Below the pieces are notes generated by a model that was not told where the DNA came from, made no database searches, and worked only from the letters and a program-made list of their open reading frames with translations. Below, piece after piece: positions 1 to 7,958 of a DNA stretch of 13,605 nt (the first letter of the stretch is position 1; each line of letters begins with the position of its first letter). A program made the position numbers and the translations under genes. Source of the DNA: Planctomycetia bacterium (GTDB lineage: Bacteria; Planctomycetota; UBA11346); NCBI GenBank assembly GCA_005801395.1, contig SYDV01000168.1, positions 1-13,605 of the forward strand, given 5' to 3'.

Positions 1-12
1 CCTGCCCCACCT

Positions 13-1197
13 ATGGCCATGATGCCGACTCCCAACTTAGCACCTAACGCCGCCAAAAGCGGCTCATTCGTGAATCGCTCGTTATTCATCAGCATGATCT
101 TGCTGACTATCGTGTTGTTCCCACCGCTAGCCGGACGTCAGCCGTGGCACGAAACCTTTTCGGCCTATTTCATCTCCATCGTCTTAGAAGCCGTTCCCTA
201 TATATTAATCGGATCGTTAATCGCTGGCATTATTGAATTATTCATGCCGGCAACCTTACTGCCGCGGCTGACTAAACGTTTAGGTTTACTCGGCATTCCG
301 GCGACCGCGATTGTCGCACCAGCGTTTCCGGCTTGTGAATGCGGTGTCTTAGCCGTCGCACGCGGTTTGTTACGCAAAGGTCTGCCCCTACCACATACGA
401 TTACGTATTTATTGGCTGGCCCTATCCTAAATCCAACGGTCTTATTCACCACCTGGTTAGCGTTTCAAGATGCCCGCTATCCGATACTACGTGGCATCGG
501 CGGATTATTTGTTGCCATTATTGTCGGATTTGTCGTGTGGCGTATTTCCAGTAAATATATTCTCTTACCGCAGGTTGAAGAATCTCTGAAACGCGGCGAA
601 CACACACATGATCACGGGCATGATCACGGACACGACCACCAACACGGTGACGGATGCGCGCCGAATTGTGCTGAACCAGCAGCGCCAACGCTCAATCTTG
701 GTGCCGCGCTCAAAAATCCACAGGTCGTTGTTGCTCAACCTCGCCGTCGACCCATGGCCGTGTTAGGACAACTATCAAGTCACGTCTTGGATCATTTTTT
801 AGAAATGGCCGCCTTTTTCTTAATGGGCGTATTTATTGCAGCTGCGATGAAAACCTATTTCGGTAATGCTGCTTTTGATGCGCTCGCTGGATATTGGCTG
901 TTGGCACCATTAGCGATGATGCTCACCGCATTTATCCTGTCGCTGTGCGCTGAAGCGGACGCCTTCGTTGCCGCTTCCTTTAGTCAATTTGATATCGCAT
1001 CACATATGGCATTCTTAGTCTTTGGCCCCATGTTCGACATTAAATTATTCCTGATGTACCGCTTAGTATTCCGCACTGGATTTATTCTCGCGATCGCCGC
1101 AACGCTGATGGTTCTGACATTAAGCTATGTCTTGTTTTTAGTTCCGGTCATAGACAGCGCGCTACTTGGTCTTGGCATCGGACATCTCAAGCCATGA
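13..1197 (+). CDS. DUF318/ArsP-family permease with His-rich loop
   Basis: Polytopic inner-membrane permease of 394 residues, in the PF03773 (DUF318, COG0701) family by its motifs. About eight hydrophobic segments lie in two blocks, around residues 25-180 and 250-390. Two conserved-looking polar motifs sit inside the membrane parts: C-E-C-G at 108-111 and C-A-E-A-D at 312-316. The blocks are joined by a cytoplasm- or periplasm-exposed loop packed with His and Asp (197-211), followed by Cys215 and Cys219, a probable metal-binding stretch. The last four bases, ATGA, overlap the start of the next gene, so the two are translationally coupled. This permease plus a TIGR03943 protein is a known gene pair, often placed in metal-responsive regulons. 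The transported species is not established here. The frame is open to the left window edge, so the true start may lie upstream; ATG at 13 or 22 is possible. Confidence 0.85.
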   Translation: MAMMPTPNLAPNAAKSGSFVNRSLFISMILLTIVLFPPLAGRQPWHETFSAYFISIVLEAVPYILIGSLIAGIIELFMPATLLPRLTKRLGLLGIPATAIVAPAFPACECGVLAVARGLLRKGLPLPHTITYLLAGPILNPTVLFTTWLAFQDARYPILRGIGGLFVAIIVGFVVWRISSKYILLPQVEESLKRGEHTHDHGHDHGHDHQHGDGCAPNCAEPAAPTLNLGAALKNPQVVVAQPRRRPMAVLGQLSSHVLDHFLEMAAFFLMGVFIAAAMKTYFGNAAFDALAGYWLLAPLAMMLTAFILSLCAEADAFVAASFSQFDIASHMAFLVFGPMFDIKLFLMYRLVFRTGFILAIAATLMVLTLSYVLFLVPVIDSALLGLGIGHLKP

Positions 1198-2114
1198 ATG
1201 CTCCGCGATTGGTTCAATGCTTAGTTTGGATGACCTTTTTGTCCGTGTTGTTAATTGGGGGCAGTTATGCCACCTACATCGCTAGTTGGCAGTTCTGGAT
1301 TCTCATCGCTGCGACCACCATTTTTGCTCTCTTAGTTTTATGTGATGCTTTATTTAATCATGGCCACGATCACGGACATGAACATCACGATCATGATCAC
1401 GGCAGCGCCATTGATCACTGGTTACAAACCGGAATTCATGCGTTTCCCTTATTTTTCATCATGGCCATCGGGGTTACCTCGCTGGGCTCACAACAAATTA
1501 AAATTTTTAATCGACCTGCACCAGCAAGCGTCATGCGCGCAGCGGCCGCAATGCCGGATAAACCCATTACGCCTTCGTCAACCATAGTCGTTTCGCCAAC
1601 AACAATTACCCCGACGACTGATAAACCCACACCAACAAATAATCCGGCTCAACCACCAGCCGTTTTCATCGACGGACCAACGCCGCCTGAACCAGGAACA
1701 CCGCAGGTCACTTCCAATGCCGATCCAGTGGTGGCTCATTCCCCAGTCGTCCCGCTTCCGCTCATGGAACTGTATTATCCCAAGAAGCACCCAGGGGTCG
1801 TGCGCATTGAAACGATTGGTCGGCTGATGATTCCGACCGCGGCTGAATTAGAAAATGTACCTCCCGACGTGGACCGGAACGATCTCAAATTAATGCTCTA
1901 CCGCTACGTCATGACCTGCTGTGCCGCAGATGCCCAAGCAGTATTCGTGATCCTAAAAAATCGCGAGGTCGACGATCTAAAAATCGATACCTGGGTCAAA
2001 GTATCTGGATCCTGGATTCACCCGCCAGGGCTTGGAGATATGGCAAAAATTGAAGTGGAAACTCTGGAAATTATTCCAGAGCCGAAAGAACCCTACTTGC
2101 AGGCGCCGCAGTAA
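1194..2114 (+). CDS. TIGR03943 / DUF1980 family protein, partner of the permease
   Basis: Protein of 306 residues. Two membrane segments (about 7-25 and 31-53) are followed by a His/Asp cluster (56-69) and a third hydrophobic segment (about 81-98). A long Pro/Thr-rich linker (about 108-190) then leads to a C-terminal domain (about 198-306). That domain carries the Cys-Cys-Ala-Ala-Asp motif at 242-246, which is characteristic of COG3689/TIGR03943. The family is nearly always encoded next to a COG0701 permease, as here with a 4-base overlap, so the two probably form one complex. The His cluster and the Cys pair suggest metal handling, but the reaction is unknown. The Pro/Thr linker looks like an extracytoplasmic spacer. 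Family call is firm; function is inference. Confidence 0.82.
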   Translation: MNAPRLVQCLVWMTFLSVLLIGGSYATYIASWQFWILIAATTIFALLVLCDALFNHGHDHGHEHHDHDHGSAIDHWLQTGIHAFPLFFIMAIGVTSLGSQQIKIFNRPAPASVMRAAAAMPDKPITPSSTIVVSPTTITPTTDKPTPTNNPAQPPAVFIDGPTPPEPGTPQVTSNADPVVAHSPVVPLPLMELYYPKKHPGVVRIETIGRLMIPTAAELENVPPDVDRNDLKLMLYRYVMTCCAADAQAVFVILKNREVDDLKIDTWVKVSGSWIHPPGLGDMAKIEVETLEIIPEPKEPYLQAPQ

Positions 2115-2134
2115 ACGGCAAAACCGCCCGCCTT

Positions 2135-2719
2135 ATGATGAATAAAATTGGAACCGGACTTGAGTACACCATTTTTTGGAGCCGTTGGCTGCAGGCACCG
2201 ATTTACGTCGGCCTGATCTTCGCCCAAATATTGTACTGTTATAAATTCGCCAAAGAGATTATTCACCTCATCTTCATTACGGAATCTAGTAATGAAATGA
2301 CGTTCCTATTGGCGGTGCTAACGCTGATCGACATCGCCATGGTTGCTAACTTGATCACCATGGTGGTCATCGGCGGCTACGCCACGTTTGTGAGCAAACT
2401 CAATCTCCACGAAGGTGTCGATCGTCCTGATTGGCTGGCCCATATCGATCCTGGTGCAATTAAAATAAAACTCGCCAGTTCGCTCGTTGGTATTTCATCA
2501 ATTCATTTGCTCAAAAGCTTCATTGAAGTCGGCAACCCTGGGCAATTTGCTGAAATCGGTGCCAAAGTTATTACCCATCAAGATATCTTATGGCAGGTGA
2601 TCATTCACATGACCTTCGTGGTTTCAACGTTATTGCTCGCCTTAACTGAATATGTTATGCATCGACGCTATCCGAGAGAATCAGCGCCTGTCACCGTACC
2701 ACCTGATCGCAATACGTAA
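2135..2719 (+). CDS. UPF0114 (YqhA-like) membrane protein
   Basis: Protein of 194 residues matching UPF0114/TIGR00645 by its N-terminal E-x-x-I-F-x-S-R-W-L-x-A-P-x-Y segment and its four hydrophobic segments (about 21-48, 57-83, 110-130, 150-172). The stretch I-G-G-Y-A-T-F-V after the second segment and the I-D-P-G region also fit the family. It is somewhat longer than Escherichia coli YqhA (about 164 residues), mostly from a polar C-terminal tail. It lies 20 bases after the TIGR03943 gene on the same strand, so it is probably co-transcribed. Its biochemical role is unknown. Placement beside two His-rich metal-associated membrane proteins suggests, without proving, a link to ion transport. 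There is no clear Shine-Dalgarno sequence; two ATG codons stand in tandem and the first is used here. Confidence 0.82.
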   Translation: MMNKIGTGLEYTIFWSRWLQAPIYVGLIFAQILYCYKFAKEIIHLIFITESSNEMTFLLAVLTLIDIAMVANLITMVVIGGYATFVSKLNLHEGVDRPDWLAHIDPGAIKIKLASSLVGISSIHLLKSFIEVGNPGQFAEIGAKVITHQDILWQVIIHMTFVVSTLLLALTEYVMHRRYPRESAPVTVPPDRNT

Positions 2720-2741
2720 TTTACCAATTCAACAAATCAGT

Positions 2742-3578
2742 CTAACGACGCAACACCAAGGCATTCCACCACGCTTCACCGCGTTCATCGAGTGTGCGGA
2801 ATCCAATGGCGTGTAAGGCCTGTTCCACCATTTGGCGCTTGGTTTGCGCGACACCTGAAATAATTAAAGTCCCCTGCGGTAAGATCGCCGATAGTTTTTT
2901 ATCATCTGCCACCAACAATAATAAATCTGCATACAGGTTTGCCACCACCACACCCACCGGTTCTGAGGGAATGGATTGCAGCAGATCAGATGCCAGCACC
3001 AGCGCTTGCGGATATCCATTTAACTCGCAACACGCCACTGTGCTGCGAACCGAGCCGTCATCAATATCGCTAAAGATCACAGCGGACGCGCCTCGTTTAT
3101 GCGCAATCAGCCCTAAAACGCCTGTCCCGCAACCCAAATCTAAGACGCGCTTTCCCGCCACATCGACGGTCAATAATAATTCCGCCGCCATCCGCGTACT
3201 GGGGTGATGCCCATCACCGAAAGCAGGAGACGGCGGTATGTGTAACATAATATCATCCGTTTTCGCCCGCATGGTGCCTTGCGGATCAATCCAAACACCA
3301 GGACACAACTGACAGGGCTCTCCATCTAAAACGTTCGCCAATAAGCTTCGCTCACTGATCACATCCCCATGGCCCAGTGCCAAGCCCGTTGCTCGCAGCA
3401 CGGAAACCACTGCGTCCGGCAAAACGCCATCGGCTCCATACAATTCAACATCGAGTCGACCATCAGGCCGTGAAGACATGGCAAATGCGGTAAAGTTTAT
3501 TTCCAATAATGCTTGAGTTAAAAAGGCTTCATCGCCAACGTTAGCAACCACGCGATAAACGAGATAATCCATAGGCAC
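2742..3578 (-). CDS. prmA: Ribosomal protein L11 methyltransferase-like (PrmA)
   Basis: S-adenosylmethionine-dependent methyltransferase, predicted to methylate ribosomal protein L11 in the cytoplasm. With the GTG start it has 278 residues, close to the usual PrmA size. The PrmA-type F-G-D-G-H-H-P-S-T segment (about 120-128) precedes motif I, V-L-D-L-G-C-G-T-G (about 145-153). An acidic motif II follows at about 171 and the A-N-L-Y-A-D-L-L motif at about 213-220. The GTG at 3578 is chosen because AAGGAG (3587-3592, minus strand) sits 8 bases before it. An ATG at 3608 would place that ribosome site inside the gene, and ATG 3572 would be too far away. The gene is convergent with the UPF0114 gene, 22 bases apart, and looks like an unrelated housekeeping gene. 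Related small-molecule methyltransferases are an alternative, less likely. Confidence 0.8.
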   Translation of the reverse strand: MPMDYLVYRVVANVGDEAFLTQALLEINFTAFAMSSRPDGRLDVELYGADGVLPDAVVSVLRATGLALGHGDVISERSLLANVLDGEPCQLCPGVWIDPQGTMRAKTDDIMLHIPPSPAFGDGHHPSTRMAAELLLTVDVAGKRVLDLGCGTGVLGLIAHKRGASAVIFSDIDDGSVRSTVACCELNGYPQALVLASDLLQSIPSEPVGVVVANLYADLLLLVADDKKLSAILPQGTLIISGVAQTKRQMVEQALHAIGFRTLDERGEAWWNALVLRR

Positions 3579-3586
3579 GGCAGCAT

Positions 3587-3592
3587 CTCCTT
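3587..3592 (-). promoter_or_regulatory. Shine-Dalgarno AAGGAG deciding the prmA start
   Basis: AAGGAG on the minus strand lies 8 bases before the GTG codon at 3578. This is the best-placed ribosome site in the window and is why the GTG is preferred over the longer ATG form. Confidence 0.6.
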
Positions 3593-3715
3593 TATGCGAG
3601 CGCTGCAACTGGCTGCATCAAAATGGTGACTGTCGCATATTAATCTTACTCACAACATATTGCGCTCATGACAACTCCTGAAACAATAAATCGGTGGGAT
3701 AATTGCTGGTCTAGC

Positions 3716-3905
3716 ATTAAGCTAAGGCATTATTCACATGGAGTACCGGAGGACCGGAGTAATCCTAAAGAATGATAGGCGTTCAGAGCTAAAAAGAGCG
3801 GTTATTTTGCGTATTCTGTAAATAATCGACCACGATTTTTCTTCCCCTCCGGTTCTCCGGTCCTCCATGTTAACTCCTTTTATGTGGTCCGCTCCTTAGG
3901 TTAAT
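3716..3905. repeat. Two-armed inverted-repeat element (MITE/REP-like)
   Basis: The 451-base stretch without genes between prmA and the porin contains a nested inverted repeat. Inner arms of 24 bases (3736-3759 and 3847-3870) match at 22 positions. Outer arms of 12 bases (3716-3727 and 3894-3905) match at 11. The inner arms are themselves built from an 8-base tandem unit around ACCGGAG. The 7-mer TAGCATT occurs at both edges (3712-3718 and 3905-3911), like a target duplication, though it overlaps the arms. The central 87 bases (3760-3846) show no frame or clear fold. It is non-coding and resembles a non-autonomous mobile or REP-type element. It may also act as a barrier or terminator between prmA and the metal genes. 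Confidence 0.6.
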
Positions 3906-3948
3906 AGCATTGAGCCATAGCCTCAAAGACTAACGGACAACTAGCTAC

Positions 3949-3980
3949 TTGACGAGCCTTTTCGTATTACTACGTATTAC
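3949..3980 (+). promoter_or_regulatory. Candidate promoter of the porin-znu operon
   Basis: TTGACG at 3949-3954 is a good -35-like hexamer. A spacing of 16-18 bases puts the -10 region at about 3971-3978, in TACGTATT, inside the first two half-sites of the repeat array. No strong TATAAT is present, so the assignment is tentative. The overlap would let a bound repressor block RNA polymerase. Confidence 0.4.
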
Positions 3981-4016
3981 CGCCCGACGGTAATACATAG
4001 TAATACATAGTAATAC
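3964..4016 (+). promoter_or_regulatory. Phased GTATTAC/GTAATAC half-site array (candidate metalloregulator operator)
   Basis: Two GTATTAC copies (3964-3970, 3974-3980) face three GTAATAC copies (3990-3996, 4000-4006, 4010-4016). Copies on each side repeat every 10 bases, one DNA helical turn. The left arm GTATTACTACGTATTACCG (3964-3982) and the right arm (3988-4006) form a 19-base inverted repeat with one mismatch and a 5-base loop; the inner 9 pairs are perfect. The array ends one base before the AAAGGA ribosome site of the porin and covers the likely -10 region. It therefore looks like an operator for cooperative binding. The NikR-type protein encoded 4 kb downstream is the nearest candidate ligand; a Zur/Fur-type protein encoded elsewhere is possible. 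An RNA hairpin affecting translation is a second reading. Confidence 0.6.
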
Positions 4017-4029
4017 AAAGGACCCATCC

Positions 4030-5355
4030 ATGCCCCTCTCTCGTTCCTTCTTGTTAGTTCCCACATTGTTGAGCGCAGTAGCCACCGCTGTAAACGCTGC
4101 TGATACTAAAACGGTTGAAGCCCAACTTGCCGAATTAAAACAGTCACAAGCCAAGCTGGAAGCACAAGTTGCGGAAATGTCACGTGGTTCAAATCGTAGT
4201 GTCTCAGGAGCGTTAAAATTATTGGATCTATCGCTCTCTGTCGAAGCGATTGGTGGCACATCAAGCGAACAGGATGACTCTATTCAAAACCTGCAAGGTG
4301 GCGGTCACGATCCCAAACAGCGTGGTTTTACCATGCCAAATGCGGAACTGTCCATCGGTGGCGCGGTAGATCCGTATTTTTATGCGCAGTCCAATATCAT
4401 TTTATTCATCAGCGAAGAGGGTGAAACCGTTATCGAATTAGAAGAGGCCTTCATTCGCACGCAGGCATTACCATATGGTTTAGAATTTAAGGCCGGGCAA
4501 TTTTTTACTGAATTTGGTCGCCTAAATGAAACCCATCCCCATGCATGGACATGGATTGGTCAGCCCATTATTAATACTCGTGTATTCGGCGGTGATGGTA
4601 TGCGCGGTCAAGGCCTACGCACGAGCGTATCACTGCCTACGCCGTGGTTATCTGACGTATTGGTCACAGCACAAAATGCTCGCGGCGAAACCATGACGAG
4701 TTTCTTTGGCGAAGGCGAAGGACTAGCAGGTCGTGAATATACCGACATTGAAACCGATACACGCAACATCAGTGATCTGACATGGTCGGGACGTTGGGCC
4801 AATGCGGTGGATATCAGCGACGATTTGACACTAAGAGTTGGTGGCTCTTTAGCGCTTGGCCCAAACGCATCCGGTGTAGATACAAATTCCATCATTTACG
4901 GTGGACATCTAGCATTACGTTGGCGCCCTGCCGGTGGCAGCCGTGGTTTTCCTTTTGTAACTTGGGAAACGGAAGTCATCGGTCGTGAAGCCGAAGTTGA
5001 TGAATACATTTCTGATCCGGGTGGCCCTGATGAAACAACCTACGCAGCCGACACGCTCAGCGATTGGGGTTTATTTACCCAGTTGATGGTGGGATTCCAA
5101 GAAGGCTGGTCGGCTGGACTTCGCTATGAAATGGCAACCGGAAGCGGTGAAAGTGTTGACGGAAGTGCAGCCGATCCACTCCGAGATGACCGTACGCGCA
5201 TTTCTCCGTTAATTGCTTGGCAGCCAACCGAATTCAGCCGTCTACGCTTACAATATAACTACGATAAAGCCGACCATTTAGCAGAAGACGATGCCCACAG
5301 CGTTTGGCTGGCACTTGATATTATTATTGGAACGCATCCTCCACATGTGTTTTGA
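4030..5355 (+). CDS. Outer-membrane porin-like protein of the metal uptake operon
   Basis: Protein of 441 residues with a signal peptide (1-23, cleavage near V-N-A/A). A short coiled-coil heptad region follows (about 26-52, rich in E, Q, L, A), then a long run of alternating polar and aromatic strands typical of a beta-barrel. It ends in H-P-P-H-V-F, with the C-terminal Phe expected for outer-membrane insertion. Two His just before that Phe could contact metal. It heads the operon, 55 bases before znuA, and has its own ribosome site (AAAGGA, 4017-4022) and the half-site array directly upstream. Porins encoded beside Znu systems are predicted in zinc-regulated gene sets of several bacteria, so a role in passive metal entry is likely. 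The barrel call rests on composition and layout, not on a catalytic motif. Confidence 0.72.
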   Translation: MPLSRSFLLVPTLLSAVATAVNAADTKTVEAQLAELKQSQAKLEAQVAEMSRGSNRSVSGALKLLDLSLSVEAIGGTSSEQDDSIQNLQGGGHDPKQRGFTMPNAELSIGGAVDPYFYAQSNIILFISEEGETVIELEEAFIRTQALPYGLEFKAGQFFTEFGRLNETHPHAWTWIGQPIINTRVFGGDGMRGQGLRTSVSLPTPWLSDVLVTAQNARGETMTSFFGEGEGLAGREYTDIETDTRNISDLTWSGRWANAVDISDDLTLRVGGSLALGPNASGVDTNSIIYGGHLALRWRPAGGSRGFPFVTWETEVIGREAEVDEYISDPGGPDETTYAADTLSDWGLFTQLMVGFQEGWSAGLRYEMATGSGESVDGSAADPLRDDRTRISPLIAWQPTEFSRLRLQYNYDKADHLAEDDAHSVWLALDIIIGTHPPHVF

Positions 5356-5370
5356 GTAACATTCAAATTC

Positions 5371-5398
5371 CTGCTATCGCTCTTTTTATTGATAGCAG
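5371..5398 (+). other. Intercistronic hairpin between porin and znuA
   Basis: CTGCTATC (5371-5378) pairs perfectly with GATAGCAG (5391-5398), leaving a 12-base T-rich loop. No T-tract follows, so it is not a classical terminator. It could stabilise the porin transcript or reduce read-through into znuA. Confidence 0.4.
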
Positions 5399-5410
5399 TA
5401 TAAGTTATTC

Positions 5411-6406
5411 ATGGCCAATTATTTTACCTGGATGCTTTGTTTGCTCTCCCTCGCGCATGCAGCCGAGCCGCTACAGGTATGCGCGACAGTTCCAGATCTT
5501 GGGGATTTAGTACGGGCCGTAGGCGGTGAAGACGTCAATGTCACCGTCTTCGCCCGGGGCGGCGATGACCCACATTTTGTCGATGCACGCCCAAGCTTTT
5601 CCAAAGCTTTATCACGCGCAGATATGCTGGTGGTTGTCGGCTTAGAATTAGAAATCGGCTGGATTCCCGTACTGCAAAAGCATGCGCGCAATCCGCGCAT
5701 TGATGTGGGTGGACCTGGATATGTTGATGCGTCCGGAGCAATTAATAAACTCGGCATTCCCCCACCTGATGCCGACCGCAGCCATGGCGACGTTCACGCT
5801 GGCGGCAATCCACATTATTTATCGGATCCAGTGAATGGTTTACGAGTTGCGCGATTACTTGCTGACCGACTGATAACACTCGCACCTGAACGACGTAAGC
5901 GCATTGAAAATAATTGGTCGCATTTCGCCACTCGTGTTGCGGTCGCACTTTTTGGCCCCCATCGCGGAGCCACGATGCTGGCGTCGGACGTCGTGACTCA
6001 GGCAGAGCAAGAGACTCAACAACCATCAGCAGAGATTGGCGGCTGGTTCGCTGTTTTGCGTCCCGCCGTTGGCGTACACGTCGTGACAGATCATGATCTA
6101 TGGCCATATTTTACTCAGCGTTTTGGGCTCGTTATTAACGGCTTTCTAGAACCTAAACCGGGGATCGCGCCTACCACTAAACACCTCACTGCGCTGATCG
6201 AACACATGCGTCAACACCAGGTGCGGGCCATATTAACCACACCCTATTTTGATCCTCGTCATGCCCAGGTAGTTGCCGAACGCACCGGTGCTATCATCAT
6301 CCCGTTAGCACATCAGGTGGGCGCATTGCCCGACGCTGGTGACTACCTTTCCACCATCGATCGCAATGTCCGCGCTCTACAGACGGGTATCGCCGCTCCC
6401 AAATAG
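5411..6406 (+). CDS. znuA: Zinc/metal ABC transporter substrate-binding protein (ZnuA-like)
   Basis: Periplasmic binding protein of 331 residues in the cluster A-I metal-binding family (PF01297). The signal peptide spans 1-17 (A-H-A/A). Metal ligands expected for the family are visible: His55 in D-D-P-H, His135 in N-P-H-Y, a later E-P-K-P-G segment, and Asp in the C-terminal G-D-Y-L-S-T-I-D region. The loop before His135 has only two extra His (125, 129), far fewer than the long His-rich loop of many zinc-specific ZnuA proteins. Metal specificity (zinc, manganese or nickel) therefore cannot be fixed from the sequence. It lies between the porin and the ATPase gene and should pass metal to ZnuB/ZnuC. 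No strong Shine-Dalgarno is seen before ATG 5411. Confidence 0.85.
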   Translation: MANYFTWMLCLLSLAHAAEPLQVCATVPDLGDLVRAVGGEDVNVTVFARGGDDPHFVDARPSFSKALSRADMLVVVGLELEIGWIPVLQKHARNPRIDVGGPGYVDASGAINKLGIPPPDADRSHGDVHAGGNPHYLSDPVNGLRVARLLADRLITLAPERRKRIENNWSHFATRVAVALFGPHRGATMLASDVVTQAEQETQQPSAEIGGWFAVLRPAVGVHVVTDHDLWPYFTQRFGLVINGFLEPKPGIAPTTKHLTALIEHMRQHQVRAILTTPYFDPRHAQVVAERTGAIIIPLAHQVGALPDAGDYLSTIDRNVRALQTGIAAPK

Positions 6407-6441
6407 CACACTAAGCAACCATCAATGACTAGAGTTACCCT

Positions 6442-7128
6442 GTGACCAGCGAAAATATTATCGCGCTTACCAACGTCACAGTCGGTTACGGATCAACGGC
6501 GGTGCTGAACCAGGTAAATTGGACCATCCAACGCGGTGAATCCTGGTACGTCATTGGTCGTAATGGTTCTGGAAAAAGCACATTGTTAGCTGCCATTCTT
6601 GGAAGACTGCCGATACTTGCAGGTCAGCTTCAGCGTACTCCTCACTTAGTCACTGGTAGCGTACCACAGCACCTCCGTCTGCTACGCACTATGCCTGTCA
6701 CTATTCGCGAATTTGTCGGACTAGGCTTATTTTCAAAAAATCGTGGTGAACAACAGTTATGCATTAATAAAGCGCTTGATCGATGCGGATTACAGTCGGT
6801 GGCTGAATCCCAGGTCTGGCGCGTGTCGGGTGGACAACGCCGACGCGCTATGATTGCACAGTCCTTAGCACTACAACCTGACGTATTAGTCCTTGATGAA
6901 CCAAGCGCAGGCCTTGATGCAACCGCTGAGCAAGAGTTAATAACCTTGATTGATCAACTACGGGCAAACGGCGTCACTATTATTTATATTACCCATGATC
7001 TTTCATTAGCAGCTAGCCAAAGCCATCGCGTCGCGCTCATTGCAAACGGTACCTTACAAGAAATAAATGCTGATGATGTACTGCCTCAACGAATGTTGGG
7101 CATAAAATCTGTCACTGGTGTTCTGTGA
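6442..7128 (+). CDS. znuC: Metal ABC transporter ATPase (ZnuC-like)
   Basis: Cytoplasmic ATPase of 228 residues energising metal import. All ABC signatures are present in order: Walker A G-R-N-G-S-G-K-S-T (39-47), signature S-G-G-Q (129-132), Walker B V-L-V-L-D-E-P (148-154), D-loop at about 157-159, and switch His185 in T-H-D. The start is GTG at 6442, with only a weak purine run upstream. The gene is 35 bases after znuA, and its TGA shares its last base with the ATG of znuB, so translation is probably coupled. Length is normal for ZnuC/TroB-type ATPases. The metal called depends on the neighbours, not on the ATPase itself. Confidence 0.88.
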   Translation: MTSENIIALTNVTVGYGSTAVLNQVNWTIQRGESWYVIGRNGSGKSTLLAAILGRLPILAGQLQRTPHLVTGSVPQHLRLLRTMPVTIREFVGLGLFSKNRGEQQLCINKALDRCGLQSVAESQVWRVSGGQRRRAMIAQSLALQPDVLVLDEPSAGLDATAEQELITLIDQLRANGVTIIYITHDLSLAASQSHRVALIANGTLQEINADDVLPQRMLGIKSVTGVL

Positions 7129-7958
7129 TGGAAGACCTGCAATCTGCCTGGTCATTATTCGCCTCTTCCTGGGTCAGCGCCTGGATATTGGCGCCGTTAT
7201 TGGCCATTGTTGGCGTTGCCGTAGTGGCACGCGGTGCGATTTTCCAAGGTGTCGCCACCGCACAGGCCTCGACCGCTGCCATAGCAACCATGCTAGTCCT
7301 AGCGCAATCGATTACTTGGTGCGGGACCCCGTGGGCAATTGCCGGCGCTTCAATATTCGTAGCAATTAGCACATCAGTTATCGCTCTCCATGGTCGCAGC
7401 AGTGAAGCGATGAATGGCTGGCTTTTTCTGACTGCCAGTGCAGCAACACCATTATTATTATCCTACAGCCCACACGGTCTAGCGGACGTTCAACGACTCA
7501 TCACATCGAGCCTGATCGGCGCGAGCTGGTCAGACGCCATGGTATTCTCAATCATTTTAATTAGTGTCTTGTTCCTACTCATCCGCTGTGGTTCGCACAT
7601 CCGCCTGGTTTTATTGGATCGTGAGGCGGCTACGGAAATGGGGCTATCCGTTTCACGCTGGCAAATCATCATCGGAGTTACAGTTGGCCTAGTCATTGGT
7701 CTAGGATTGCGCAGCGCTGGTTTACTATTTATTGCCGGCTGTTTGTTACTACCGGTACTCGCTTCTATTCAATGCTGTCGCACAACCGCCGCCGTAACTT
7801 GGTGCACTCCGCTTCTTGCTCTTTTATCCGCCATATTGGGCACCTTTCTTGCGCATGCATATGACTTACCACTCGGACAAGTTGTGGTAGCTCTATTGGC
7901 ACTCTGGTGCGCTGGTAGTTGGCTGGTTCGCTGCTGGCACTACGCTGCGTCGAGATGA
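7128..7958 (+). CDS. znuB: Metal ABC transporter permease (ZnuB-like, ABC-3 family)
   Basis: Integral membrane permease of 276 residues with about eight hydrophobic segments, matching the ABC-3 family (PF00950). The segment D-R-E-A-A-T-E-M-G-L-S (about 166-176) is the conserved cytoplasmic helix that contacts the ATPase, and G-L-R-S-A-G-L-L then follows as in ZnuB/TroC proteins. ATG at 7128 overlaps the znuC stop by one base; a GTG one codon earlier (7125) is an alternative. The gene ends at 7958 and the convergent nikR-like gene ends at 7959, leaving no space for a dedicated terminator between them. The stop codon lies inside a TGATCAAGCA 10-mer that recurs at the end of the TonB receptor gene. 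Confidence 0.86.
   Translation: MEDLQSAWSLFASSWVSAWILAPLLAIVGVAVVARGAIFQGVATAQASTAAIATMLVLAQSITWCGTPWAIAGASIFVAISTSVIALHGRSSEAMNGWLFLTASAATPLLLSYSPHGLADVQRLITSSLIGASWSDAMVFSIILISVLFLLIRCGSHIRLVLLDREAATEMGLSVSRWQIIIGVTVGLVIGLGLRSAGLLFIAGCLLLPVLASIQCCRTTAAVTWCTPLLALLSAILGTFLAHAYDLPLGQVVVALLALWCAGSWLVRCWHYAASR

Noticed and set aside
3964..4016. CRISPR-like short repeat array
   Set aside because: The repeat units are 7 bases on a 10-base pitch and change orientation midway, with no spacers of CRISPR size. A protein-binding array fits better.
5371..5398. Intrinsic terminator after the porin
   Set aside because: The stem is good, but the T-rich part is in the loop and no T-tract follows the stem, so it is listed as a hairpin only.
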